A DNA stretch of 64,000 nt from Saccharospirillum sp. MSK14-1 (GCF_003054965.1 NZ_MIES01000006.1:1-64000), one strand, 5' to 3'. Numbered from the stretch's first letter, positions 52,145 to 60,810 are shown. Notes: generated from the letters alone by a model not told the origin. Numbers and translations: made by a program.

Positions 52145-53584
52145 ATGAGCGACATCCTCGTTGTTGAAGACGAAAGCATCATCCGCTCTGCCCTGAAACG
52201 CCTGCTGGAACGTCACCAGTACCGGGTTACTGAGGCCGAATCCGTCACCGAAGCCAGCCAGCACGACCTGAACCGCTTTGATCTCATCATTACCGACCTG
52301 CGACTGCCAGGCGCGCCCGGCACCGACCTGATCGAGATGGCCAAATCCGTCCCTGTGCTGATCATGACCAGCTACGCCTCCATGCGTTCGGCGGTCGATG
52401 CCATGAAAATGGGCGCGGTCGATTACATCGCCAAACCCTTCGATCATGAAGAGATGGTGCGCACGGTCAGCCGCATCATTAATGAACAGCGCCGCCAGCA
52501 AGTGCGCATCGATTTGCCAGAAGACCTGTCATCAGACAACGCCGACGAACCGCAGGTTGCCAGCGTACTTGGCGACCTCGTTGGCCGCTGCGATGCCATG
52601 CAGCAACTCTATAAGCGCATCAAGCGCGTCGCCCCGGCCGATGTGACGGTACTGATTCACGGCGAATCGGGCACCGGTAAAGAGTTGGCGGCCCGGGCCA
52701 TTCATCAGCACAGCCCGCGTCACGACCAATCGCTGGTCACCGTCAACTGCGCCGCCATTCCCGAAAGCCTGATTGAGTCGGAGCTCTTTGGTCACGAGAA
52801 AGGCGCTTTTACCGGCGCCACGGCGGCCCGACAGGGTCTGGTGGAAGCGGCCGAGGGCGGTACGCTGTTTTTGGACGAAATCGGCGAATTGCCGATGGAA
52901 GCTCAGGCGCGTCTGCTGCGCGTGCTGCAAGAAAGCGAAGTGCGGCGCGTCGGCTCCGTCCATGCGCGGACCGTGGATGTACGACTGATCGCTGCGACTC
53001 ACCGCAACCTGAAGCAACTGGTGAAAGAAGGTCGCTTCCGGGAAGACTTGTATTACCGTCTGCAGGTGATTGAAGTCACCCTGCCGCCGCTGCGTGAACG
53101 CGGCCAGGACGTCCTGGACATTGCCGAGCACCTGATTGCCAAGCACGCACGTCGTCTGAAACTGGAAGAGTCGGTGGTGCTGTCACGCGAAGCGCACGAT
53201 GCACTGCTGAAATACGACTGGCCGGGTAACGTCCGCGAACTGGAAAACGCCATTCAACGCTCGCTGATTCTGTGCGATGACGGCGAGATCGGCCTCGATG
53301 AGCTGGGTCTGGATGAAAACGAATGGCAGATTCCCGAATCGTTAGCCCGCCGCGAAAGCGCAGGCAGCGAACACAACGGCGCTCAACCCCTGCAGCCGGA
53401 AAACGAAGAGCTGTCGCTGGAAGACTACTTTCAGCATTTTGTCCTTGAGCACCAGCAAAGCATGTCGGAAACCGAGCTGGCGCAAAAACTGGGCATCAGC
53501 CGAAAATCCTTGTGGGAACGTCGCCAGCGCCTGGGTATTCCTCGCCCGAAAAAAAGCACCTCGGCCGCCAGCACGTCACGCTGA
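52145..53584 (+). CDS. cbrB: CbrB, sigma-54-dependent response regulator
   Basis: CbrB is an NtrC-family activator. The 479 residues comprise a receiver domain (1-120; Asp in LIITDLRLPG near 53), an AAA+ domain (about 145-385; Walker A GESGTGKE near 177, sigma-54 contact loop GAFTGA near 222, Walker B GGTLFLDEIG near 239) and a Fis-type helix-turn-helix (about 425-470, MSETELAQKLGISRKSLWERR). It follows cbrA by 72 nt with a CGGAGG site. Its principal target in Pseudomonas is crcZ, whose homologue begins 216 nt downstream here. Confidence 0.95.
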   Translation: MSDILVVEDESIIRSALKRLLERHQYRVTEAESVTEASQHDLNRFDLIITDLRLPGAPGTDLIEMAKSVPVLIMTSYASMRSAVDAMKMGAVDYIAKPFDHEEMVRTVSRIINEQRRQQVRIDLPEDLSSDNADEPQVASVLGDLVGRCDAMQQLYKRIKRVAPADVTVLIHGESGTGKELAARAIHQHSPRHDQSLVTVNCAAIPESLIESELFGHEKGAFTGATAARQGLVEAAEGGTLFLDEIGELPMEAQARLLRVLQESEVRRVGSVHARTVDVRLIAATHRNLKQLVKEGRFREDLYYRLQVIEVTLPPLRERGQDVLDIAEHLIAKHARRLKLEESVVLSREAHDALLKYDWPGNVRELENAIQRSLILCDDGEIGLDELGLDENEWQIPESLARRESAGSEHNGAQPLQPENEELSLEDYFQHFVLEHQQSMSETELAQKLGISRKSLWERRQRLGIPRPKKSTSAASTSR

Positions 53585-53607
53585 CAACGACCCGGTCAGT
53601 GACCAAA

Positions 53608-53636
53608 ACCGTTCAGCGTTCCAACCTCTGAACGGT
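53608..53636 (+). terminator. Hairpin downstream of cbrB
   Basis: ACCGTTCAG (53608-53616) pairs with CTGAACGGT (53628-53636) across 11 nt, starting 24 nt after cbrB. A weak terminator is likely; there is no T run. Confidence 0.45.
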
Positions 53637-53648
53637 CCCTCAAAATGC

Positions 53649-53724
53649 CGTAACAATCCCGCTCAAAACTTCGTAACAAATCTGACACCTTACGTAACAG
53701 ATGGTCGCTGACGCGCTGTTTACG
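53649..53724 (+). promoter_or_regulatory. Phased CGTAACA boxes, probable CbrB enhancer sites
   Basis: CGTAACA occurs at 53649-53655, 53672-53678 and 53693-53699, spaced 23 and 21 bp, that is about two helical turns. A near-reverse copy, TGTTTACG, lies at 53717-53724. They sit about 83-151 bp before the predicted crcZ start, the range for NtrC-type enhancers. From memory, Pseudomonas CbrB sites contain TGTTAC/GTAACA halves. Confidence 0.6.
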
Positions 53725-53773
53725 TTTTAACCACACTTCGCTAACCATTTGTTTAATAAAGACTTTTTATTCT

Positions 53774-53789
53774 TGGCACGCAGCCTGCT
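53774..53789 (+). promoter_or_regulatory. Sigma-54 promoter of the crcZ-like RNA
   Basis: TGGCACG (from 53774) with GG at 53775-53776 and GC at 53787-53788 gives exactly the 12-bp distance between the -24 and -12 elements (TGGCACG-N4-CTGCT). The predicted start is near 53800. It is preceded by an AT-rich stretch with CbrB-like boxes upstream. Confidence 0.85.
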
Positions 53790-53799
53790 CTAGTAAGCG

Positions 53800-54060
53800 C
53801 GCAATGCAGGAAAGGCCCGCCAACAAAAATAACAATGGGCCCACCGAACGCCTTAAAGCGCCCCCACCCAAAAACAACAATAAGGGGGCTGCATTCGGAC
53901 TCGGAACCGGCGTTGTTCAACAAGGTGCCAAAACAACAATAAGAATCGCCAAATAACAATAACAACCGCACTCACAGAGTAAGGCCTCAATAACAATAAT
54001 AACGGCCCGCCATTGTACTCTTGCTGCTGAAGCCGGCTTCGTGCCGGCTTTCTCGTCTTT
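53800..54060 (+). ncRNA. crcZ: CrcZ-like small RNA with five CA-rich Hfq/Crc-binding motifs
   Basis: CrcZ sequesters Hfq, with Crc, to lift carbon catabolite repression in Pseudomonas. This about 260-nt RNA has five A-rich blocks with AANAAYAA-type repeats near 53821-53836, 53870-53883, 53930-53943, 53951-53966 and 53988-54002 (such as AACAACAATAA and AATAACAATAAC). They are separated by GC-rich stretches likely to form stems. It ends at hairpin AGCCGGC-TTCGT-GCCGGCT (54031-54049) followed by T-rich TTCTCGTCTTT. Neither strand has an open reading frame worth calling. Its neighbours cbrB and pcnB match Pseudomonas. Length is shorter than the about 400 nt of P. aeruginosa. Confidence 0.85.
54031..54060 (+). 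terminator. Terminator of the crcZ-like RNA
   Basis: A 7-bp perfect stem AGCCGGC / GCCGGCT with a 5-nt TTCGT loop is followed by TTCTCGTCTTT. Region 54061-54202 after it holds no gene; it should contain the pcnB promoter. Confidence 0.75.
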
Positions 54061-54202
54061 GCACTCGGCCAAACGCTCGTTTGCCGCGCCACAATCCAAC
54101 TGAATCACCCTCAAAGCGGACCGCTTCGCGCCAGTCGTGGAGAACAGTCGTCAGTTCCGCTAAACTGCGCCCTTCGTTTTTTGTTGAGAACACAGCCCTC
54201 GC

Positions 54203-55543
54203 ATGGTCGTTGAATGGATTAAGCGCTGGTTGCCTGCCAAAGGCCCGGCTCAGGCACTGCAGACGGTGACGCGTGATCACCATCGCATCTCCCGTAAGGA
54301 CATCAGCCCGAACGCTCTTAAGGTGTTATATCGTCTGCAAAATGCTGGCTATCAGGGCTACCTGGTCGGCGGCTGTGTGCGCGACCTGCAATTGGGTTTA
54401 AAACCCAAGGATTTTGACGTCGCCACCGACGCCACGCCCGAACAGGTACGCAAACTGTTCAGCAATTCCCGCCTGATCGGTCGTCGCTTTAAGATCGTGC
54501 ACGTCACCTTTGGCCGCGAGATCATCGAAGTGACAACCTTCCGTGGCCGCGCCGGTGACGCTGGTCCCGGCGAGCAGAAACAGTCGAACGAAGGCCTGCT
54601 GCTGCGTGACAACGTTTACGGAAATCTGGAAGAAGACGCCGAACGCCGCGATTTCACCGTCAATGCGCTCTACTACACGCCCAAGGATTTCTCGCTTCGG
54701 GTCTATGGCTCTGGCCTGAAAGACCTCGACGACCAGACGCTGCGCATCATCGGCGATCCGCATACCCGCTACCGCGAAGACCCGGTGCGGATGATGCGCG
54801 CGCTGCGCTTTGCCGCCAAACTCGACTTCGACATCGAACCGCGCACCAGCAAACCCATCGCCGAACTGGCCCCGCTGCTTAGCCATGTGGCGCCAGCGCG
54901 GCTGTTTGATGAAGTCATCAAGATGCTGATGTCCGGCCAGGGCCTGGCCACCTGGCGACTGATGCGCGAATACGGTTTGGTTGAACCCTTGCTACCGGCT
55001 ACCCACGCGGCGCTGTCGCGCAACAGTGACCGGCCTTATAACGGTTTTATTGAGCAGGCGCTGATCAACACCGACGACCGCATCAACCGCGGCCGCCCGG
55101 TCACGCCTGCCTTTTTGTACGCCGCCTTGCTGTGGCCGGCGGTGCGCGAAGACGCCGAACACCGAATCGATATGGGCAGCCCGGAAGTGCCTGCCTGGCA
55201 ACAGGCGATGGCACAGGTGATCGCCGATCAGGTGCGCTCCATCACCATTCCCAAACGCTTTTCACTGCCGATGAAAGACATCTGGGAATTACAGTTGCGC
55301 CTGCCCAAACGCACGCCTAAGCGCGCCGAGCAGACTGCGGCCCACCCGCGTTTCCGCGCCGGTTACGATTTCCTGCTGGTGCGTGAACGGTCCGGCGAGC
55401 AACCGGGCAATCTCGGCCGCTGGTGGACCGATTACCAGGAACAAAACCCCGATGCCCGTGCCGCTATGGCCCGCGATACCGCACCCAGCAAACCGCGTCG
55501 CCGTCGGCGTCGTTCACCGGCGTCTAACACCTCGGATTCATGA
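54203..55543 (+). CDS. pcnB: Poly(A) polymerase I
   Basis: PcnB adds poly(A) tails that promote RNA decay. The 446-residue protein has the class II nucleotidyltransferase core: GGCVRDLQLG near residue 55, DFDVATDATPEQVRKLF near 70 with the catalytic acidic pair, RRDFTVNALYY near 149 and DDPVRMMRALRFAAKLDF-like segment near 192. The basic C-terminal tail (RRRRRRSPASNTSDS) fits RNA binding. It overlaps folK by 4 nt. Confidence 0.96.
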   Translation: MVVEWIKRWLPAKGPAQALQTVTRDHHRISRKDISPNALKVLYRLQNAGYQGYLVGGCVRDLQLGLKPKDFDVATDATPEQVRKLFSNSRLIGRRFKIVHVTFGREIIEVTTFRGRAGDAGPGEQKQSNEGLLLRDNVYGNLEEDAERRDFTVNALYYTPKDFSLRVYGSGLKDLDDQTLRIIGDPHTRYREDPVRMMRALRFAAKLDFDIEPRTSKPIAELAPLLSHVAPARLFDEVIKMLMSGQGLATWRLMREYGLVEPLLPATHAALSRNSDRPYNGFIEQALINTDDRINRGRPVTPAFLYAALLWPAVREDAEHRIDMGSPEVPAWQQAMAQVIADQVRSITIPKRFSLPMKDIWELQLRLPKRTPKRAEQTAAHPRFRAGYDFLLVRERSGEQPGNLGRWWTDYQEQNPDARAAMARDTAPSKPRRRRRRSPASNTSDS

Positions 55544-56019
55544 GCCACGCCTGGATTGCGTTAGGCAGTAATCTGGGCGACTCCGGTGCGTTGCTCGATG
55601 AAGCACTGGAGCAGATTGCCCAACTGCCCGACAGCCAATTGCTGGCAAGCTCGGCGCGTTATCGCACCGCGCCGATCGGTGGCCCGGAGCAACCGGATTA
55701 CCTCAACGCCGCCTGTCTGATCGATACCCACCTGGAACCCACCGAGCTACTACAGGCGTTGCAACAGATAGAGCAAAGTGCCGGCCGCGAACGTCATGAG
55801 CGCTGGGGACCGAGAACGCTGGATCTCGACATCATCGCCATCGATAACCTGCTATCGACCGATCCAATACTGACCCTGCCCCACCCGCGCGCCCATCAAC
55901 GCGCCTTTGTGCTTTACCCACTCGCCGACCTGAGCCCACGACCGCTGATCGCCGGTCACAACGTGCAGCACTGGCTCGACCTTGTTGCCGATCAGGCCAT
56001 AAAGCGCCTGCCAGACTGA
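55540..56019 (+). CDS. folK: Hydroxymethyl-dihydropterin pyrophosphokinase
   Basis: FolK (HPPK) transfers pyrophosphate from ATP to 6-hydroxymethyl-7,8-dihydropterin in folate synthesis. The 159 residues match the E. coli enzyme. Conserved regions are IALGSNLGD near residue 5, RYRTAPIGGPEQPDYLNAA near 41, RWGPRTLDLDII near 88 with the Mg-binding Asp pair, and LPHPRAHQRAFVL near 113. It is coupled to pcnB by ATGA. Confidence 0.95.
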   Translation: MSHAWIALGSNLGDSGALLDEALEQIAQLPDSQLLASSARYRTAPIGGPEQPDYLNAACLIDTHLEPTELLQALQQIEQSAGRERHERWGPRTLDLDIIAIDNLLSTDPILTLPHPRAHQRAFVLYPLADLSPRPLIAGHNVQHWLDLVADQAIKRLPD

Positions 56020-56118
56020 CGGTTCACATCGATTGACACTTTGATGACATCCGTTGCTTGACTTGAACGGACCAAATCGCAACCATTCGCACCCACTTCA
56101 GCGACAACGCCCGGAACC

Positions 56119-56916
56119 ATGGCCAAAACCAAGACAACGGCGAGCCTGCAAAAAAAGGTCGCCGAGGGTGAGAAATTCACCGTTCTGACCGCTTACGACG
56201 CCACCTTCGCACACCGATTCTCCGAATGGGGCATCGATGTTTTATTGATTGGCGACTCCCTGGGCAACGTCATTCAGGGCCAGCAAACCACCGTGCCCGT
56301 CACCATGGACGAGATGGTCTATCACACCGCCAACGTGGCGCGTGGTAACCAGGGCGCATTGCTGATGGCCGACCTGCCGTTCAACAGCTACGGCACGGTC
56401 GAGCAGTGCCTGCACAACGCTGGCCGGCTGATGCAGGCCGGTGCGCAGATGGTCAAAATCGAAGGCGGTGCCTGGCTCGCCGAGCACATCACCGCGCTCG
56501 GCCGGATGGGCATTCCCACCTGCATTCATCTGGGCTTAACGCCTCAGGCCGTCAACAAACTGGGCGGCTTTAAAGTTCAGGGCCGCGACGAAGCAGCGGC
56601 TCAGGCGATGATCAACGACGCCCTGGCGGCGGTCGATGCCGGCGCCGACATGCTGCTGCTCGAATGCGTGCCGTCAGCGCTGGGCAAAGCCATTACCGAC
56701 GCGGTTTCAGTGCCGGTGATCGGCATCGGCGCAGGCCCCGATACTGACGCTCAGGTGCTGGTCAGCTACGACCTGCTCGGCTTCAACCCGAACCGGATGG
56801 CCAAGTTCGTTAAGAACTACATGGCGGACAACGACAGCATTGAAGCGGCCGTCACCGCTTATATTCGCGATGTCACCAGCGGTGCCTTTCCCGGCCCGGA
56901 ACACAGCTTTGAATAA
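56119..56916 (+). CDS. panB: 3-methyl-2-oxobutanoate hydroxymethyltransferase
   Basis: PanB adds a hydroxymethyl group from methylene-tetrahydrofolate to alpha-ketoisovalerate to make ketopantoate. The 265 residues form the usual TIM barrel, with YDATFAHRFSEWGIDVLLIGDSLGN near residues 26-50 (metal Asp), MADLPFNSYG near 82, KIEGG near 113 and the C-terminal IGIGAG near 206. folK lies 99 nt before, and panC 28 nt after, giving a folate-pantothenate cluster. Confidence 0.97.
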   Translation: MAKTKTTASLQKKVAEGEKFTVLTAYDATFAHRFSEWGIDVLLIGDSLGNVIQGQQTTVPVTMDEMVYHTANVARGNQGALLMADLPFNSYGTVEQCLHNAGRLMQAGAQMVKIEGGAWLAEHITALGRMGIPTCIHLGLTPQAVNKLGGFKVQGRDEAAAQAMINDALAAVDAGADMLLLECVPSALGKAITDAVSVPVIGIGAGPDTDAQVLVSYDLLGFNPNRMAKFVKNYMADNDSIEAAVTAYIRDVTSGAFPGPEHSFE

Positions 56917-56943
56917 CGCCTTCGGCGCGAGAGAGATTCTGCG

Positions 56944-57786
56944 ATGAAAACCGTCGATAACCTGGCCGATCTGCGCGCCAGCCTGGCCGAACTGCGTCAG
57001 GGCGGCAAAACCGTAGCCTTCGTTCCCACCATGGGGAACTTGCACGAAGGCCATATGCGACTGGTAACCGAGGCGCGCCAAAACGCCGACATCGTGGTTG
57101 CCTCCATCTTTGTGAACCCGACTCAGTTCGGCGAAAACGAAGACCTGTCCGGTTACCCGCGTACGCTGGAAGACGACAAAAAACGGCTGATCGCCGAAGG
57201 CTGCCAGCTGCTCTATACGCCGTCCACGGCCGACATGTATCCGCAGCCAGACCTGACGCGCGTTGACGTCAAACACATCACCACCCTGCACTGCGGCGCC
57301 AGCCGTCCGGGCCATTTTGTCGGCGTTGCCACCATCGTATTGAAGCTGTTTAACCAGGTGCAGCCGGATGTGGCCGTCTTTGGACTGAAGGATTACCAGC
57401 AGTTCACCGTGCTGAAGATGATGGTGGAAAACCTCTTCCTGCCCATTCGTATGATCGGTGTGGACACCGGCCGCGCCGACGACGGCCTGGCCCACAGTTC
57501 ACGCAACAACTATTTAACGTCGGACGAGCGCGAGCGCGCCCCGGCGCTGTACCAGATCCTCAGGGATACGGCGGCAGCCATCGAAGCCGGCGACAGCCAC
57601 TTCGCGCAACTGACCCGCCAGGCTAAGGAACGCCTGACCGAAGCCGGCTTTACGCCGGATTACTTCAACATCAGCCGCCGTCTGGACCTGGAGCCGGCCG
57701 GTGACGATGACCGCGAACTGGTCATCCTCGCCGCTGCGTTTCTCGGCAAGGCGCGACTGATCGACAACATCCAGCTCGATCGCTGA
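56944..57786 (+). CDS. panC: Pantothenate synthetase
   Basis: PanC joins pantoate and beta-alanine with ATP to give pantothenate. The 280-residue protein carries the HIGH-like HEGH in PTMGNLHEGHMRL near residue 27-39, IFVNPTQFGENEDL near 57-70, and HSSRNNYL near 182, with the KMSKS-like region replaced as is normal for the family. It stands between panB and panD, with short gaps. Confidence 0.97.
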   Translation: MKTVDNLADLRASLAELRQGGKTVAFVPTMGNLHEGHMRLVTEARQNADIVVASIFVNPTQFGENEDLSGYPRTLEDDKKRLIAEGCQLLYTPSTADMYPQPDLTRVDVKHITTLHCGASRPGHFVGVATIVLKLFNQVQPDVAVFGLKDYQQFTVLKMMVENLFLPIRMIGVDTGRADDGLAHSSRNNYLTSDERERAPALYQILRDTAAAIEAGDSHFAQLTRQAKERLTEAGFTPDYFNISRRLDLEPAGDDDRELVILAAAFLGKARLIDNIQLDR

Positions 57787-57830
57787 TCTTACGATCGCGC
57801 TGACGGCGTTCCCAAAGTGGAGATTCATCC

Positions 57831-58211
57831 ATGCAACTGACCCTGCTTAAAGCCAAGCTGCATCAGGCCCGTGTGACCCACGCGGTTCCCGACTACGAAG
57901 GTTCCTGCGCCATCGGCGGAGACCTGCTCGATATGGCCGGCATTCATGAATACGAACAGATCCAGATTTACAACGTCACCAATGGCGAGCGGTTCACCAC
58001 CTACGCCATTCGCGGCGAAGACGGTTCCGGCATCATCTCGGTCAATGGTGCGGCGGCGCACAAGGCCTCGGTCGGTGATGTCATCATCATCTGCGCCTAT
58101 GCCGCTCTGGACGAAGCCGAACTGGCGACGTTCAAACCGAGCATGCTGTACATGAACGCCGACAACAGCGTCAGCCACACCAGCAACGCCATCCCCGTCC
58201 AGTTCGCCTGA
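57831..58211 (+). CDS. panD: Aspartate 1-decarboxylase proenzyme
   Basis: PanD makes beta-alanine from aspartate using a pyruvoyl group. The 126-residue proenzyme is cleaved between Gly24 and Ser25 in the YEGSCAIG motif. Lys9, Tyr22 and Tyr58-type positions and the NGAAAHK segment (about 72-78) are in place. It ends the panBCD unit, followed by a terminator. No PanZ/PanM maturation factor gene is visible in the window. Confidence 0.97.
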   Translation: MQLTLLKAKLHQARVTHAVPDYEGSCAIGGDLLDMAGIHEYEQIQIYNVTNGERFTTYAIRGEDGSGIISVNGAAAHKASVGDVIIICAYAALDEAELATFKPSMLYMNADNSVSHTSNAIPVQFA

Positions 58212-58221
58212 CTTTTGTTTG

Positions 58222-58249
58222 ATGGCCGCCAAGGGCGGCCATTGCTTTT
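58222..58249 (+). terminator. Rho-independent terminator of panBCD
   Basis: A stem of 9 bp, ATGGCCGCC / GGCGGCCAT (58222-58242) with an AAG loop, is followed by TGCTTTT. It lies 11 nt after the panD stop. Confidence 0.85.
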
Positions 58250-58250
58250 C

Positions 58251-58284
58251 AGCGTCTCCCGTCTCCCGTTCAGCAGCGTCTCCC
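58251..58284. repeat. GTCTCCC-type repeat, copy 2
   Basis: A string of GCGTCTCCC and GTCTCCC units interrupted by GTTCAGCA follows the panD terminator. A run of more than 20 bases, from AGCGTCTCCC through CGTTCAG, shares its core with 43480-43503 near the aminotransferase, except that the complementary arm is missing. The rest of the gap to pgi (58285-58425) shows only AT-rich stretches consistent with a promoter. Confidence 0.6.
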
Positions 58285-58425
58285 ACCCCAAAATGTAGTT
58301 TTCTTTCACAGCACGGTGGTTTTGACCCTCATTTTGTCATTAAATGACAGCCCGTTTGGCCACCTTGAAGCGCGGCTGAGCGACGTCATTTCACAGTCAC
58401 CGCCTTGATCAAAGTGAGCCAAGCC

Positions 58426-60072
58426 ATGTCCTACGACCCGACGCAACTGAGCACCTGGCAGAAACTGCAGGAACATAAAAAAAGCGTTGCCCCGCTGCAC
58501 CTGCGCGACCTGTTCGCCAACGACCCGCAACGCGGACCGCGCTTCAGCGCCACCGCCGCCGGTCTGGACCTGGATTACTCAAAAAACCGCATCACCGATG
58601 AAACCCTGGACGAACTGATGGCGCTGGCACGCGAGGCCGGTTTGCCCAAAGCCATCGAAGGCATGTTCAACGGCGAGGTCATCAACCGTTCGGAAAACCG
58701 TCCGGCACTGCACATTGCATTGCGCAACCGCAGCAACCACCCCATCACCGTCGGCGATGAAGACATCACCGCCACCGTCAACGACACCTTAAAGCGCATG
58801 CGCGCTTTTGCTGAGTCTGTGCACAGCGGCGAGTTTGCGGGCTACACCGGTAAGAAACTGCGCACCATTGTAAACATCGGCATCGGCGGCTCCTTCCTTG
58901 GCCCCAAAGTCGTTTCCGACGCGCTCAAACCTTACTGGCAAGATGGATACGAACTGCTCTACATCGCCAATATTGATGGTACCGACGTCACCGAAACCTG
59001 CCGTGACCTGGACCCGGAGACCACCCTGTTTGTGGTCGCCTCAAAAAGCTTCGGCACACTGGAAACCCTGAAAAACGCCCAGGCCGCACGCGATTGGTTT
59101 TTCCGTCAGGGCGGCAAGCCCGACGATGTAAAACACCACTTCGTCGCTGTTTCCACCAACGTCAAAGCCGCCACCGAATTCGGCATCGACGCCGCCAATA
59201 TGTTCCCGATGTGGGACTGGGTGGGTGGTCGTTATTCGCTGTGGTCGGCCATCGGCTTGGCGCAGTCCATCGTGCTCGGCTTCGATGTGTTCGAACAGTT
59301 ACTCAGTGGCGCGCACAGCATGGACGAGCATTTCCGCACCACGGGCCTAGAGCACAACCTGCCGGTCATCATGGGCATGCTGGGGGTGTGGTATCACAAC
59401 TTTTTCGGTGCCGAGACACAGGCGGTGCTGACCTACGATGAAACGCTGAAAGACCTCCCCAACCATCTGCAACAGGTGGATATGGAATCCAACGGCAAGA
59501 GCGTGACTCAGGATGGTCAGCCGGTCGGCTGGTCCACCGGCCCGGTGATCTGGGGCGGCACCGGCACCAACGGTCAGCACGCTTATCACCAGTTGTTGCA
59601 CCAGGGCACGCGACTGATTCCGGCTGACTTCATCATGCCGCTGACCAGCCACAACCCGGTCGACGATCATCATCAATGGCTGTTCGCCAACTTCCTCGGC
59701 CAGCAACAGGCCATGCTCGAAGGCAAAACCGACGCCGAAGTGATGGCCGAACTGACCGCCAAAGGCATGAGCGAGGCCGAAGCACGCGACGTGGCACCGC
59801 ACAAGGTGATTGCCGGTAACCGTCCCTGTAATACCCTCACTTTTGAGAAGCTGACGCCGGAAATTCTCGGTGCGCTGATTGCGCTCTATGAACACAAAGT
59901 CTTCGTGCAGGGCGTGATCTGGGGTGTGAATTCGTTCGATCAGTGGGGCGTTGAGCTGGGCAAAGTGCTGGGCAACAGCGTTTTCGAGGCGCTCAGCAGC
60001 GGCAACACCGACGGCTACGATTCCTCGACCGCCGTATTAATCAAACGTTTCCGCGACAACCAAGCCCAATAA
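58426..60072 (+). CDS. pgi: Glucose-6-phosphate isomerase
   Basis: Pgi interconverts glucose-6-phosphate and fructose-6-phosphate in glycolysis and gluconeogenesis. The 548-residue length equals E. coli Pgi. Signature regions are NIGIGGSFLGPKVV near 146-159, DGTDVTETCRDLDPETTLFVVASKSFGTLET near 185-215 (seen as blocks), MFPMWDWVGGRYSLWSAIGL near 257, the catalytic Glu region near 350, and the final KVLG and DSST motifs. I start at the ATG of 58426; the upstream TTG is less likely. Confidence 0.97.
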   Translation: MSYDPTQLSTWQKLQEHKKSVAPLHLRDLFANDPQRGPRFSATAAGLDLDYSKNRITDETLDELMALAREAGLPKAIEGMFNGEVINRSENRPALHIALRNRSNHPITVGDEDITATVNDTLKRMRAFAESVHSGEFAGYTGKKLRTIVNIGIGGSFLGPKVVSDALKPYWQDGYELLYIANIDGTDVTETCRDLDPETTLFVVASKSFGTLETLKNAQAARDWFFRQGGKPDDVKHHFVAVSTNVKAATEFGIDAANMFPMWDWVGGRYSLWSAIGLAQSIVLGFDVFEQLLSGAHSMDEHFRTTGLEHNLPVIMGMLGVWYHNFFGAETQAVLTYDETLKDLPNHLQQVDMESNGKSVTQDGQPVGWSTGPVIWGGTGTNGQHAYHQLLHQGTRLIPADFIMPLTSHNPVDDHHQWLFANFLGQQQAMLEGKTDAEVMAELTAKGMSEAEARDVAPHKVIAGNRPCNTLTFEKLTPEILGALIALYEHKVFVQGVIWGVNSFDQWGVELGKVLGNSVFEALSSGNTDGYDSSTAVLIKRFRDNQAQ

Positions 60073-60303
60073 TCAACATCACTCCTTGCTAATATTCCGC
60101 TAGCCCAGACTCCATCTGGCCTGGCGGTACACCCCTTATTTTCAAAAAATTTCAATTTTCGTTTGAATCACCGTGTTAACAATCTAAAATCGACTACACT
60201 CTTTAGGCAGCCAGTGTGGAGTCGGCAGCCCGTTCATACCGAACAACTCCCCCCACACCCCGGCCCCCCTTTTCAAAATTGACCGATACGGATACACGAA
60301 GTA

Positions 60304-60810
60304 ATGAAAAAACAGCAAGGTTTTACACTTATCGAACTGATCATGGTGATCGTGGTGCTGGGCATTCTGTCGGCCTTTGCGCTGCCGCGTTTTGTGGATT
60401 TTAGTGGTAATGCTTCTACGGCTGCCGTGGAAGGAGCCGAAGGGTCGATAAGATCCAGCGCTGCTATTGCACACGCATCTTGTTTGGCAAATGGCAACTG
60501 CGGTGCTACAGGTGCAAACGCGAATGTCACTATGGACGGAGTAGCCGTTACCATGACCAATGGCTATCCGAGCGCTGATGCAACTGGTATTGCAGAAGCA
60601 GCGAATCTAGGCAACTTTACTCTTCATACTTCTACAGATGTTTTAAGCGCTGCTGGAACTACAGCTGGCATATTTTTCACTCGCAATGCGACTTTTGCCG
60701 CCAATGATCCTTGTGTTTCATATATTGCAGCAGCAGCGGGTGGCGCGCCTACTATTACCTTCAGTTCGGTTGGCAACACAGCAAACGCGGGTGCCGAAAC
60801 CTGCGGTTAA
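60304..60810 (+). CDS. mshA: MSHA-type major type IV pilin
   Basis: A prepilin of 168 residues with leader MKKQQG, cleaved before the mature Phe (GFTLIELIMVIVVLGILSAFALPRF), with Glu5 present. The N-terminal helix is followed by a variable globular domain rich in Ala, Thr and Asn, with Cys pairs near 59/66 and 139/167, the latter forming the D-region disulfide. It resembles mannose-sensitive haemagglutinin (MSHA) pilins. Its later coding part is visibly less GC-rich than its neighbours. It has its own terminator, so it can be transcribed alone at high level. Confidence 0.9.
   Translation: MKKQQGFTLIELIMVIVVLGILSAFALPRFVDFSGNASTAAVEGAEGSIRSSAAIAHASCLANGNCGATGANANVTMDGVAVTMTNGYPSADATGIAEAANLGNFTLHTSTDVLSAAGTTAGIFFTRNATFAANDPCVSYIAAAAGGAPTITFSSVGNTANAGAETCG

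Noticed and set aside
53649-53699. GTAACA boxes as further Zur sites
   Set aside because: They are direct repeats of one half site without the facing ATGTTA at 5-bp spacing, and they sit before a sigma-54 promoter.
53821-54004. Regularly spaced A-rich AACAATAA repeats as a CRISPR array
   Set aside because: The repeats are short, variable and unevenly spaced, with no cas genes; sigma-54 promoter and terminator fit a CrcZ-like RNA.
60174-60200. Specific mshA promoter (GTGTTA ... TACACT)
   Set aside because: The hexamers match poorly; the AT-rich region 60140-60200 is the likely promoter area but I could not fix the elements.
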